A stretch of 64,000 bases of DNA from Isoetes taiwanensis (taxonomy: Eukaryota > Streptophyta > Lycopodiopsida > Isoetales > Isoetaceae): assembly GCA_021234155.1 (NCBI GenBank), contig JAJEKV010000090.1, positions 2,844,479 through 2,908,478 of the forward strand. Reading direction: 5' to 3'. The position numbers and the translations under genes are program-made. The notes below the pieces were generated by a model. That model did not search any database and had not been told where the DNA came from. It saw only the letters and a program-made list of their open reading frames with translations. Numbering within the stretch: the stretch's first letter is position 1; each line of letters starts with the position of its first letter. Below are positions 46,600-58,792 of this stretch, in pieces.

Positions 46600-48715
46600 A
46601 ACCCTTTTTTTTTTTTTTTGAAGAACTGTGTCATCATTATATTAAAAGAATGGTAATGTTACAAAGCAAGTGAGGAGGAAGAAGAACTGCCCCAAAGAGA
46701 CAGCGATACCGTGACACTCCACAACAAACTCACAGAAAAACTGCAACTCTACTGCTGTACAAACCAACCATCACCATCTACAACGCCCAAGAAGTCCCGC
46801 CAAATGGCAAACTTCCGCTCTACTAATCGGGAACACCCCGAAAGCTTTGAAATAGCTTGTACCGAAGTCGAGGAATCGAGAGAGGCTGCGAAATTTCTTG
46901 AATCCCGAAAGATCCACAACCGCCGCTTCCAAATCAGCCACACCAACCAAGCCACACACGGATGCAAGGCTTGCTACCGCAAGAGGCCAAGCACCAGGAT
47001 CTGGATGAAGCAAAGAAGCTGGCGGCTAGTCAATCTCACGAAGCGAGCCCCTAACCCAATCCCGGGCAGCCCACGCAAGTGAGGGCATAAAACCACTCCA
47101 TCTCTCACGATGAAGGCCACAACAAGGGCAGAGAGGGCTCACACGGCCTAAAAGCCCGACTCACAAGGGCATTCACCACGATCTGGTGGATTGCACCACG
47201 CCCGCGAAGCACCCTAACCCTCGGTGGGGAAGTGAGCTCCATGTCCACGTCCAAACCGGCCATCGAGAACCGGAAGCTGCGAGAGACCACTTGCACGAAA
47301 GGCGGTGTGTCATGAATAGCCGACACCGGTAACAAGACCGCACAAAACAAAGAAGACACAACATCCGGATGAACCTTCCAAACCTGCACTACCACATCAT
47401 CACGAGGGACTATAGGTATGTGTAGCGGAATACTCCCGCCACTTGTTCCCGGATGGCAGGTCACGCGCCCCTCGAGGTGAAAGCGAGCTCGAAAGAACTC
47501 CCCTGAAGCTAGTGACCACCCCAATACCAATCCGCCAAGGTGAGCACTTGGCTTCGCCTCCAACGGAACTTGCGTCAGAGCATGCACCTGTGGCGAGCCA
47601 AGAACAAGTCTTGCTAGGGGTAGAGGAACCCACAAGAAAGGAGAAGAGTGGTGATAAACCGAGGCATAAACTAATTTCGGAAGAGCACACGCACATGATC
47701 TCAAGCCCACAACACCCCAGGTGAGAAAAAGGGATGCATGTGGGAAAGGTCGGAGACCATACAACGGCGCCCAAGGCAACTCCACATGCATGCAGCGACT
47801 TCGAATGCCACACAATGGCTAAGAGATTGCAACAACAAATACCCGCACCAGGAGAAGATGCTCCATCCTGAGAATGCTCCAAACAAACTTGGAGACCAAC
47901 ACCTTACTATCTTTGTGCCAAATCCGAATGGCCAAGCCCCCATCCTCGGGGGTGGAGACACTTCCATCAAGCCACTTGAACAACCGCCCCTTCATCATCC
48001 CCCCCACACAAAATTTGAACAATCTTATCCAAAGCCACGTATCTTACCCTCGAGGAGCTAACATCGCAGATGATCTTTGTATACACATGAGTACTACAAA
48101 GTCACCGACTTGGCAATAGTGATCCTACACGCCATGGACAACTTGCTACCCTTCCACCAATTGAGGTGTTTACGCAGCCCCCGCAAAATCTCATCCCACA
48201 CCCTCCCCATGGAAACATCCCCTCCAAAGGGAATACCCAAATGACTTAGTACACACATTACCGGAAGCACCTTCCAAGGGAATAGAGCCAAACAAGGGGA
48301 GGCTGAGTCATTTGGGCCCATAATGCGGAGCACTTACCCCAATTGAGTAAGAATGCCCGAGGCCAAGGAGAAAGTATCCAAACAAACCCTTCACATTCCA
48401 AATTCCTCTCTTTCGCCACCAAGAAGAGGAAAGTGTCATCGCAAACGGGTTAATATCTGGCTGGCTACCATCCCGCATCCGAAGCCCATCCACCACCCCT
48501 CCTCCCGCTGCTGACCAAAAATAAGCGAGGGCGATTGCCTCCGCCACAATCGTAAACAAAACGGCCAAAGGGCACCCCTGACACACCCCTCTGCCTAAGG
48601 AGAAAAAGGCGGAGGGTTCACCCTGGCACACCACCGTAGCCCGTGTTGACCTATGCAGCTTCATGACTGTCTCTGTAAAGCACCGATACCAAGACATTAT
48701 GCTTATCCCTCTTCT
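46600..48715 (-). mobile_element. 5'-truncated LINE with degraded reverse transcriptase
   Basis: A T run at about 46603-46620 is the poly(A) tail on the minus strand. Upstream on that strand: 'GGLAIRIWHKDSKVLVSKF' (about 47950), 'SHLGIPFGGDVSMGRVWDEI' and 'KLSMACRITIAKSV' (about 48100-48240), and reverse transcriptase 'SLGRGVCQGCPLAVLF' (about 48600), followed by 'PFAMTL' where FADD is expected, indicating an indel. Several frames are needed, so the copy is dead. The 5' end lies near the AATA repeat at 48721. Confidence 0.65.
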
Positions 48716-48862
48716 CTCTCTCAATAAATAAATAAATAAATTAAGTGCAAATTGTGATGGATCACATAAAAATAACATGTAATCAACAACACCACGTATC
48801 ATCAACATGTAATCAAGTTGAGAAAAATGATAGAATAGAATAGAATAGAATAGAATAGGAAA
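48716..48862. repeat. (AATA)n and (AATAG)n microsatellites
   Basis: AATA repeats at about 48722-48742 and AGAAT/AATAG repeats at about 48833-48860, next to the 5' end of the LINE relic. Confidence 0.8.
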
Positions 48863-51544
48863 GAACAACCAACAAAGTACAAGAACTTAAGAGAGAAATT
48901 ATCAATCACATCAGCCATTCACGATCTATTAAATCTTTTCATCGACAATCTAGCCTAATCAAATGCAATATTGATCCAAGCCTAAAACTGCCCAAGCCCT
49001 CTGTTGCCCCTTTTTGCTAGTTTTTTCTTTTTTTCTTTTATTGGCATCTTCTATTCTTTCTGGCCACCCATGTCCTTGTTATAATTATATTCAAGGGATC
49101 TCTTATTGGTATCAGAGATTTTGATGCATATAATTGGCTTGGTGGTGCTCATGCATGTCTTTATTACAAAGCTTATTAAATGTCATTTTCTATTTTATTG
49201 AATATTACTAAGCCAAGCATGTTCATCATGCAATACAGTGATCCAAACGGGTTGTGTCATTTGGTTCATAATATGATGGCACCTTTAACTGTGCTGGTTG
49301 CTGAACAGAACATAAGCTTCTATTTTTTGGACTTCTGAGTACGAGCCTAATATATTTCCACCATCCAATGCTGCATTTCTTAACCACACTCGAAGTAAAT
49401 CTCTTTCAAAGTAAATCACCAAACAAGCCTTGCCTGGTTGTGCGTTTTGGAGCCAAAAAGGATAAGCTATTATTGTTTCTACTCAATACACAGGAACTAT
49501 ATAGCCAAACTTTCTCGAGCAAGCCGACCAAGCACAAATGCAGCGAAGATCTTCGTTTCAAACAAGTTAAAGCTGTCCTCAATGGAGGAAGTAAACAACG
49601 TGCACACAATCTATTGCACAGCTAATAAAAATAAGCCGACATTAAAAATGAGCAAAGAATTAAGATCTTCAAATATATCCTCAAGAGGACCTCCACATGT
49701 CTGCATAATAAAATACGTAAATTAACTAGTACTGAGCCATCCTGTACTGTGTGCTAGGAATTCCTATACACATAAAAGACAGCACATTAACAAGAAAAAT
49801 AGCTCAATTGTATATCAAAATAGAGCGGAGATATCTCTATTTGCAAAAGCAGAGTGGCAGCCTTTGTTTGGCAAAGCGAAGCTTCATTATTTAGTTCTAA
49901 ATGGTTTACGTTTGTATTCCATGCCTCATTTCAGCCTCGCAACAGGCTTCGCGCTGAGAGATCGTCTTGGTATGGTCTGTCAACAAATTTCATCGAACTA
50001 AGTTTAGCAATATTGTAGGTTAACATCCCTTTTTTTTCATATCTGTGATCGTCGAAATGGCATATTCCTCACACATACTAGACTACCACAAATCTCGGCC
50101 TCACACTTAGAACATTCTAGGAATATCCCTCAATCCTCACCTCCATGCCTAGGGATTGCCCTATTGCCCTTCTAGCAACCCAAAAACAAACTTTTATTTT
50201 AGCCAAATTCAGGAATGGCAACTATCAGGCTGAGGCTAACCCCATTGCTTTATAGGGATCTAGCTGCAAGAAGATCGCTTGCCAGCTTTGCCGATGGATC
50301 GACCATTTACAAAAAATGCCTTGCCATTAACATACCTATTTTTTTTCTCGAAAATCCTTAGAGTATCTAATACATAGATATATTTGAAGCAAGCATTGAA
50401 GGATAAGAATCTCTGGAATCTAGCCAATAACAATTAAATAAGTTTAGATCTATTAAAGCTTATTTGTATAAGTGGTGGTGATTTAGGAACTTATGCATTT
50501 ATTGGTGCAAATGTACAAATTGTCAAGTGGATATCACACACGGAGCTCATCCGACCCAACCACTTTTTCTACCTTTTCGTGTGTATTAGATATTCCATGC
50601 CGAGTAAATCTTGAATTCAATAAATTCCTTGAAATTTGTGTTAAAATGCACTTTAGTGGGATAAAGATGCAACGTCGTGTGTAACAAATGAACTCATGCA
50701 TCTCTCGGTGCTTTACTTCAACCAATTTGGCAAGTTGGGCGTAGTTGAGAAAGATGTGCCAATCTAGGATAGGCCTATATTTATTTAGGGGAGCAGTAAT
50801 ATAGAAGAAGGATTGCAAGAAAACTTAGATAGAGACTAGGCTTTGTAATGGGAGTCTTTGAACGGATGGAGCATAATGGATTTGCAGTGTGCTCAAGCTT
50901 CCTTATGTTGTTTGTGGGTGTGATATTACTAATACTTCCATGTCTGCTTCCTCCGCTCCCCCCTCCTCCTACAATCCTCATGTTTCTTCCAATTCTTATG
51001 TTTTATCCTATTTTAGTACTTGCTTGGCCTCCTACACGCTCAAACGAGATTCTCTCTCCCCTCTTGACTCCAGCGAAATTGGATTATGTATATAGTTAGT
51101 GTAGCCTTCTTATTGTGCACTTTATGTGTGCTCAATGAATGTAATCCCCACTACAAGTTTTTGTATGAATGTAATATGAGGAATAAGAATATCTAGAGGT
51201 AAAGTATTATAATTTTGTCTTCAATTGAGGTAAAGCCATTGTGTATGTCAAAGCATGTTCTCTTCTAGGTGGCCTCGATCCATGTTATCTAGCGGCATAG
51301 ATATGTTACATGTATCAAGCAAGATATTTCATATTCCCTTCCTTTTAATGGCAAGGTGGACTTTAGCCAAGAAGCCAAGAAGTTAACTAGCGGCATAAAT
51401 ATGTTATGTATCAAGAGATACCCATCATTGTTGGTTACTATAGAGCCACATCGACAATATAGATATAACCTTGTTAATTTTAGACAATATATGCATATTG
51501 AACACCCACCCATTCCCATCCCCCCTCCCCGCCCACTCTATTAG
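48863..51544. other. Intergenic, no gene recognised
   Basis: AT-rich. Short open frames, including a hydrophobic one at 50848-51099, lack start context, splice sites or recognisable motifs. Confidence 0.4.
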
Positions 51545-51777
51545 CTTCCTAAATTGACTAGAGCAGCCAAGGAGCATTCACTCAAGTGAGAATTCACTCA
51601 AGCGAATCCTCCTTGGCTTGGAGGATTCACTTAAGCAAATCCTCCTGTCAGTTTATAGGCTTGCTTGCACTTTATAGGTAATTTGATTGGAAGATTCACT
51701 CAAGCGAATCCTCCTATGGCTTGGAGGATTCACCCAAGCGAATCCTCCTGGTTGCTCTAGTCAATTTGGGGAGCAGT
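51545..51777. mobile_element. Small foldback element (MITE candidate)
   Basis: The ends 'CTAAATTGACTAGAGCAGCC' and, complemented, 'CCAAATTGACTAGAGCAACC' are inverted. Internally the motif TCACTCAAGCGAATCCTCCT recurs four times, in part also inverted (GGCTTGGAGGATTCAC). No convincing target duplication. Confidence 0.6.
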
Positions 51778-52816
51778 TAACCCCCCCAACACAACCAAAA
51801 AGAAAAAGGGAAGAAGGGGCATGCGGAGAAGGGGAAAAAAATGAATAGGGTTTTCTATATCAACGAGCTATGTCATGCATCCTTTATCAATAGAAGTTTA
51901 AGTTTTTAACGGCCCTTGTATGTCCTCATTCTATGAAAATAACTGAACCAATCTTTATTAGCACAGAGAGCAAGTGTTCTATCAGAACCAAAGTGATTTG
52001 TTCGCCATCGGCAACGAGATTAGAGCTACATTAGAGCCTAGTTTTATAGCCTCGATTGTCTCCTCTTATATACATCTTGTCTTGAGTGCAAAATATGTAT
52101 AATATATGCGGTGCAAGTCAATATTAGTCGACATGGATGTGATGCAAGCGTAGGTATTCAACCTCACTTATACTTACCTCATGCATGTGTAAGCCCAAGG
52201 GTAGATACAGGGCAATAATCCCCCACAGCTTAATATGATCCCAGGGCATTCACCTATATGTATTTTGGACATGACATCTGCGTTCATGAGGTAAAAAAAA
52301 ACCTCATCTACTACTTTTATAACCTAAATCCCCTTTTCATACGTTCCACCCATTGGCTTTACATAAATACCCTATAAAATATCTCTACGTAAACAAATTT
52401 ACCGCAGAAGATAATCTAGTATAAAAAGAAAAGCTTAATTAACTTTTTCTTTGACAATTGTCATGATTAGTTATCTTTTGAACATTTCAACATAAAAAGT
52501 GCCTGTGACCTTTAGTTATTATGTAAAGACCTCTTAGTGTATGTCTTACACAACCATTTACAATAATGGTGTATTTGTTTTAGTAAGTATACATATGCAT
52601 AGCCCATTAGAAAACCTCTTTGACTCATATGGTTTCTATGCATAACATAAGTGCATCTCCTTTGAGTATAATATACTATATGTTGGACATGGTATAATCC
52701 TTCTATATAATAAAAATAAAACAAGGTGCTGCATAGAGAGGGTTGCCTACTGGTGCCCCGAGGGTAAAGTAAAGCCATGTTTTCACATTATACGATTATA
52801 TAAAAATTCCTACTTA

Positions 52817-52925
52817 CCAATGGCTCACAACAAAAGCCCCTTTTTTTGTGCGTGTGGTGCATAATGGTCAACAACCAATGGCTCACAACAAAAGCCCTCT
52901 TTTTGTGTGTGTGGTGCATAATGGG
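52817..52925. repeat. Two-copy tandem repeat of about 55 bp
   Basis: CCAATGGCTCACAACAAAAG ... GTGTGGTGCATAATGG occurs twice in succession. Confidence 0.85.
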
Positions 52926-53090
52926 CACATGAAGGGCTTGAAGGGCGCATGTAGTGCAGTTTCCCCGCCGGCAACACATTTCTTATCATAACTTTTGATC
53001 CAGAGCTCTGTTTGAGATGATTTTTATTGCGTTGGAAAGCTCTCTCCGAGATCTTTTTGATAGTGTATGATATGGATATGTTTGGTTAAG

Positions 53091-54579
53091 TTATCTATGT
53101 TAAAACAGCAATTTTTCGGCCGGGCTTGATAGGCTTTCACATCCTACCAGCTGATTAATACAGGATTGCGCTATTGGATATTGTTTTATGGCTCATTCCG
53201 AATGAAGGTTGCAAAAAATTACCGTGCATTTTTAGATTTTGAGGCAGTTATTAAGCAAGTTCCAAGGTTTCTAGATCCTTGTGCTAACAAGCAGAAAAGT
53301 TTCCCACTTTGGTTTCTCACCACAAGAATCCATGGAGGCCAAAGGCTGCCAGTTGAAAAATGTTTGTGTATAGGTGTTGCAAACTTTATGACAGAATAAT
53401 GGGATCAATCCGCTCTATCTTTATGGTAACTTTTACTTATGTTCTATTATGTTCTATTTATTCTAAAATTTTTGTCACACCGGGGGAGGGGACTTCCTTA
53501 AGGCCCCGAAGGGGCCAAATTTTTTTTTTTGCAACACAAACCATTAACATCCAACATATAAAAATTAAATCCCCCAACACATAACAACCATTGACATTAA
53601 CAACCAACACATAACTACCATTGACATTAATTAACACAACCATTGGGTCCAACACATTCAAATTAAAATCCCCCTTAAACCCCCTTTGGTTTGGGTGCAT
53701 ATTCACACGGGGGGCGACATAGGGCAGCGAGAGCCCTCATAATTGTATTTTGCACGTACAAAATCAACACCATATAGTATTTCGCTTGAAATCTTATAGT
53801 ATTTTGCGAATCTTGTTATACAATATAGCAAATTTTGTATTTGCATACCCCACAAATGAGGAACTTTACGTACGGTGTAGATTAAGGAATAAGGGGTGAA
53901 TATGCCTATCCAACAGCTCTTGTTGCCCGGAGTCACCCCCGTGTGAATATGCGGTTTAAGGGGGATTTTAATTTGAATGTGTTGGACCCAATGGTTGTGT
54001 TAATTAATGTCAATGGTAGTTATGTGTTGGTTGTTAATGTCAATGGTTGTTATGTGTTGGTTGTTATGTGTTGGGGGATTTAATTTTTATATGTTGGATG
54101 TTAATGGTTTGTGTTGCAAAAAAAAATTTTTGGCCCCTTCGGGGCCTTAAGGACGTCCCCCTCCCCTCCCCCCCCTCCTGGTGTGACAAAAATTTTAGAA
54201 TAAATAGAACATAAGTAAACATAAGTAAAGGTTACCATAAAGATAGAGCGGATTGATCCCATTATTCTGTCATAAAGTTTGCAACACCCACACACAAACA
54301 TTTATCAACTGGAATTTAACAGCAGCCTTTGGCCTCCATGGATTCTTGTGGTGAGAAACCAAAGTGGGAAACTTTTTTGCTTGTTAGCACAAGGATCTAG
54401 AAGCCTTGGAACTTGCTTAATAACTGCCTCAAAATCTAAAAATGCATGGTAATTTTTTGCAACCTTCATTCGGAATGAGCCATAAAACAATATCCAATAG
54501 CGCAATCCTGTATTAATCAACTGGTAGGATGTGAAAGCCTACCAAGCCCGTCCGAAAAATTGTTGTTTTAGCATAGATA
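53091..54579. mobile_element. Large foldback element, arms of about 623 and 645 bp
   Basis: 53091-53713 and 53935-54579 are inverted copies with only scattered substitutions and small indels, separated by about 221 bp. Shared landmarks: GGCTTTCACATCCTACCAG, GGAACTTGCTTAATAACTGC and GGCCCCTTCGGGGCC (itself a palindrome inside each arm). Each arm holds a matching frame ('[20 protein letters not shown]') at 53166-53399 (+) and 54305-54520 (-), of unknown family. No transposase. A (GATA)n/(GGTA)n tract abuts the right end (54573-54616). Confidence 0.85.
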
Positions 54580-54616
54580 GATAGATAGATAGGTAGGTAG
54601 GTAGGTAGGTAGGTAG

Positions 54617-56779
54617 AAATTTTGACATCCATGGAGACCAACAAAGAGCCATGTGATAGATACGTGGCAAGAATCCCAAACAACAGAACAGAATATGAAG
54701 ATCCAAAAACTAAACGAAATAAATGTAATTATATTATCTAGACGAGGTTAGAAGAGCAATGATCTAAAATAATTGTTGAGTCTCCCCGGTACAGTGCCCA
54801 ATTTGTTTGAAGGCATATTGTCCTTACCTTGTAGACTTCCTCCCTACAAAAGATGAGACGTCCTCCTGCACTAAGACTAGTCCCTTTGAAATGGTTTCTT
54901 TGCTGAAGAAGATGGAGCCGGCTAAGAGCATTCTGAAATATAACAAAAAAGTGGCAAGGACGATTAGTCCATGTGGCTCCACCTTAGTAGCAGAGACAAC
55001 TCCACGAACCTTCATATACATAATGTCACTAAAGAAATGCAGGGCCTCATCCACATATCAATGATCATCTGCCTCTCCCTCTGCAAGCCTGATAGAGAGC
55101 AAGTTCAGGGTCCTGATCCACTGTAGATTGGAGATGTTTGTATTCCCACCTCAACATATTGCTTTTCTTGTAATCATATATAAAAATATGAGTTTTATAG
55201 CGAGATCTCAAACTCACTAAACACAGACCGAGTCAAAGAATAACCATAAGAGTTGTATCCATCTCAAAATAGATACAGTCATGGAGGTACCAATCATAAA
55301 TTTCTCAGACTGAATAATATATATCTTGTTGTAAAGTGCAGCCAAAAAATATTGGACCTCTACGCAAAGCATTACATACGATCCCCTGGGGGGCATTTGG
55401 ATTCGGCAGGGCCTCTCTCTCACTAGGCACTTCTGGCAGAGGTTGTTTTGGCAAAAACACCTCCACGTAACAGTCAAATTTTACTAAATATTTCTCATTC
55501 TCGCTAGGCACTTCTGACATAGGCTATTGTGTCAGAAACTTCTCCACCTGACAATGAAGTTGTGTTATAGGCTCCTCTAAAAATAGTTAATGGGGTAATT
55601 AAATTTCCATCTAGTGACCTTCTCTTATCAATCAAGAAAGGCCACTAAAGACCAAAGATAGAAGGCGGTAGACTTGTCTGAACACTGGTCTCGACCTGTC
55701 CCTGCCCCTGATGCTAGACTTTGGAAGGGGCACTTGATCTATGCAAGACTTCCTTAGTACCAATTGTACTACTAAACCTTTTCTTTATTGTTATTTCTTC
55801 TTGCTGTATTGAAGCAAAAATAAGGACGGGCAAATACAAAATTCGAATCAAACTGGGAACAGATAAGGGCAAACCAAATCAATAGCCTAATCCAAAAGAT
55901 ATGTGTAAAATACTTGAAAACAAATTGTAAAAAAATATCCAATAATGAAGTTCCGTATTAGTTAACTGGTGGGATGTGAAAACCTATCAAATCTGGCCGA
56001 GACTACATGTTAGTTTGTCTAAGATGAGTCTGGTCGAATGATACAGATCTAAGGATTTATAGACAATAGAATAATCTCAATGAACGATTTCAGAATATAT
56101 TATCCAGCCTTTAAGGCTGTTCCCCACTCAATCGGGCTATTTGAGCAAGAGAACTTCTGAGAAATATTGAACTTTGGAAGAAGAAGGTTTAAAACAAATC
56201 AAATTAGCACTAGAGAATCTTCTCTAGCTGTTTTGCAGATTCAAGATAGGAAATAAGCTTAGGAATTGGCAAAGGTACAACACAAATTATGTACTAAGAC
56301 TTGTCATTACGGAAGATCGAAAGGGAATTTAAGGATTGTTGTTGTCTGGAACATCTGCCGAGTCACAAGAGTTTGTGGATTCACAGGTGTTGACGTTGTT
56401 GTTGCCAAAATCATAGTAGGCGTCTGCCTTTGACCAATAATTGCAGATGTTTGGCTCTTATACAGCAGGGATCGCCTAAAGGCTTGTTGCTTTTTCATTA
56501 TAAAAGATGTCGCTTCCCTTTCCATACTATTGCTTCCCTATTAATAAGGCATCATCTATTTTTTTCTAATGCTACCTTTTCCTAAAGATCTTAATTTTAG
56601 AAGTCTCTAGATAATTTGGCTTTTGATAAGTAAATCCATAGTTTGGCCTATGCAATTTAATTTTTTTTCTTATCTTCTTGCTCCACGCCCCAGCACCACC
56701 ATATCATTGAGTTTTATATATATCATGAAAGAATCATATCACAAGTACTCCGCTTGATTGAAGGGAATCAATAGTAACA
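54617..56779. other. Intergenic, with a relic of the foldback arm end
   Basis: At about 55935-56000, 'GTATTAGTTAACTGG' and 'GGATGTGAAAACCTATCAA' match the outer end of the foldback arm. No gene is recognised. Confidence 0.4.
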
Positions 56780-56970
56780 TTGCCCTTCCTTACAAAGCAA
56801 ATTGATATGCAACATCATTTCAATAGAGAACGCGTTCAAGTTTACAACATTCCCATGAAATATCTTGCCACTAGATATATGCTTGCAGATCTTCTGACCA
56901 AACCCCTCTGTGCTCAACTTTTTCAGCAACAGTTTTCCATTCTCGGGCATTTGCAGTTCCTATTTTTCTT
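56780..56970 (+). pseudogene. Ty1/copia RNase H C-terminal fragment
   Basis: 'TKQIDMQHHFNRERVQV' followed by 'MKYLATRYMLADLLTKPL' and 'FQQQFSILGH' matches the end of copia polyproteins (H-I-D-I-x-x-H-F-x-R-E ... A-D-x-L-T-K-P-L). Nothing else of the element is nearby. It begins and ends without usable start context, so it is a fragment. Confidence 0.75.
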
Positions 56971-57134
56971 TTATAGTTGTAAACTCTACTCAAGCTAAAA
57001 TCACATGGCGTGAATTAGCAATGTAGGTACATGTGCACTACTTTTGGGCTGCCCAGCTGGCTGCCAGGAGATTCATATGGTCCCTTTATTGCCGAATACA
57101 TCGTCTCTATAGACCAAGCATTCGAGAGCCGAGA

Positions 57135-57556
57135 ATGAGGCCCTTTTACACGATGTCTTAAAATATGGTTGTCCCATTTCATATACGACACCATTTATGA
57201 TCGCAAAGAAAAAAATAAGACACATAAAAATAAGTTGCTTTCACACTACATGGTGCATTTTGTCTTATAAAAATGAAACCACTAGCATGAAAACCATCAG
57301 AAAATAAGACCATCTATAATTTTGAATACGATTGATCAATAAGTGGTGTCTTATTTTATGGCGGGGGAATTCCCCTGGCATAGAATAAGACTTCATTTTC
57401 CTTAAAAGAAGGAACCGAACTTATCCGACCCTGCCTGAACCTAAATGAGACATTGTCTTATTTTTAAGAGTGTGAAACAACTTCACCTTCTTTTGCTTCA
57501 GTGGCATACTCTTATTGGGTCCTTCTTAAAATAAGACAGTCATGTGAGAAGGGCAG
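57135..57556. mobile_element. MITE candidate with repeated AATAAGAC motifs
   Basis: The ends GCCCTTTTACACGATGTCTT and, complemented, GCCCTTCTCACATGACTGTC are loosely inverted. Inside, AAATAAGAC or its complement occurs seven times. The terminus is not exact. Confidence 0.4.
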
Positions 57557-58792
57557 GAGTAGCTCAAACCGCGACATGCACCAAACAACGTACCCAAACC
57601 GCATATGGCCACATGGAATGGTAACCATGGCTGTCGGCATGTGCAACATCTGTCATAAGGATGTGAAGTGATACAGATTTAGTCGTCCATGAGAATTCTC
57701 CTTAGAAGGTTCTTTTTCAAGAGCTAAATGGGTGCGTATTGGAAGAGTTTGACTCGTGAAAAAATCCCCTCAACCATAAATATATTTCCATGATAACAAG
57801 CTGATATGCGACCTAGAAGAGACGGCGTAGTCATAAATCTCCTTCTATATATATATGCAAAAGGGAGCAACCACTAGTTACTGTATTCTTCTTGATCTAT
57901 CTTTGTGTCCTTGGGTGTGGTCTTTTTTCTTATCATTGACGAATATGATGAAGGAGCTCATTGGGTTTGCATGATGTCTTCCGAGTTGGTTTTGCTGCAA
58001 GCCACTATGTAGTCGACATCTTTGTTCAAGTTTTTAAGGGGGGCAATACTTAGCCTCAAACCATCAGTAGATGCAAAAGATCTGATTGTTTCATATGCCA
58101 AAGCAATAGATAAAAACGCTCATCTCATGCCAAGTCTATCTGAGCTTTCCCTTCCATCATTGTTTTAAACATTATTGCAGGGTTCTTGATCAGAAGAGGG
58201 ATGGGGGGGGGAGGAGAAAGAGAGAGAACTTACCTAGAAGTTGTCATCTTCCTTACGAAAATATTTATCGTAAGGCAAGAAAAAAATATTGGCCTTGAAC
58301 TATGATTTCATTGTCCTGCTCCATTAGCTCCATAATTATGCCTCTGACACCCGCATCCATGTCTTTTTGCCCCAACATGGATAAAGAAGAGGATATACTC
58401 GAACAATTTCTTTCAAATCTAGACTACATCCACAAACAATAGTTAAAATCAACGTTCCAATGATAAAATACATGCACATTGCTCAGTGACAATACACACC
58501 GAAAATCATATAAAAACATTTGCTTTATACAGTACAAATGTATAGCTGGCACAATGCAAAAACATTCAAGGTATCTGAAATATTTAAGTTATTTTCTAAG
58601 GAACATTAAAAAAAGCTATTGCATCCAACATTAGTTAGCAATTAACATAGGTGTTACCTCTACATATTTGATGTTTGATAACCCTAAAGTTTTTAATTTA
58701 CAACGTGGTTGAATATGCTCTTGTGTAAAGACAATAAGTAGCAAATGCTAAGTAAAGTAGTGAGCATATACACATGTTAACTTGAACATGAT
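57557..58792. other. Intergenic, 3' flank of the oxidase gene
   Basis: AT-rich. A (TA)n stretch near 57848 and a G run near 58203. No gene recognised. Confidence 0.4.

Noticed and set aside
47105-47815. 236-codon minus-strand frame as an independent gene
   Set aside because: It lies inside the LINE remnant, lacks a family pattern, and neighbouring motifs sit in other frames.
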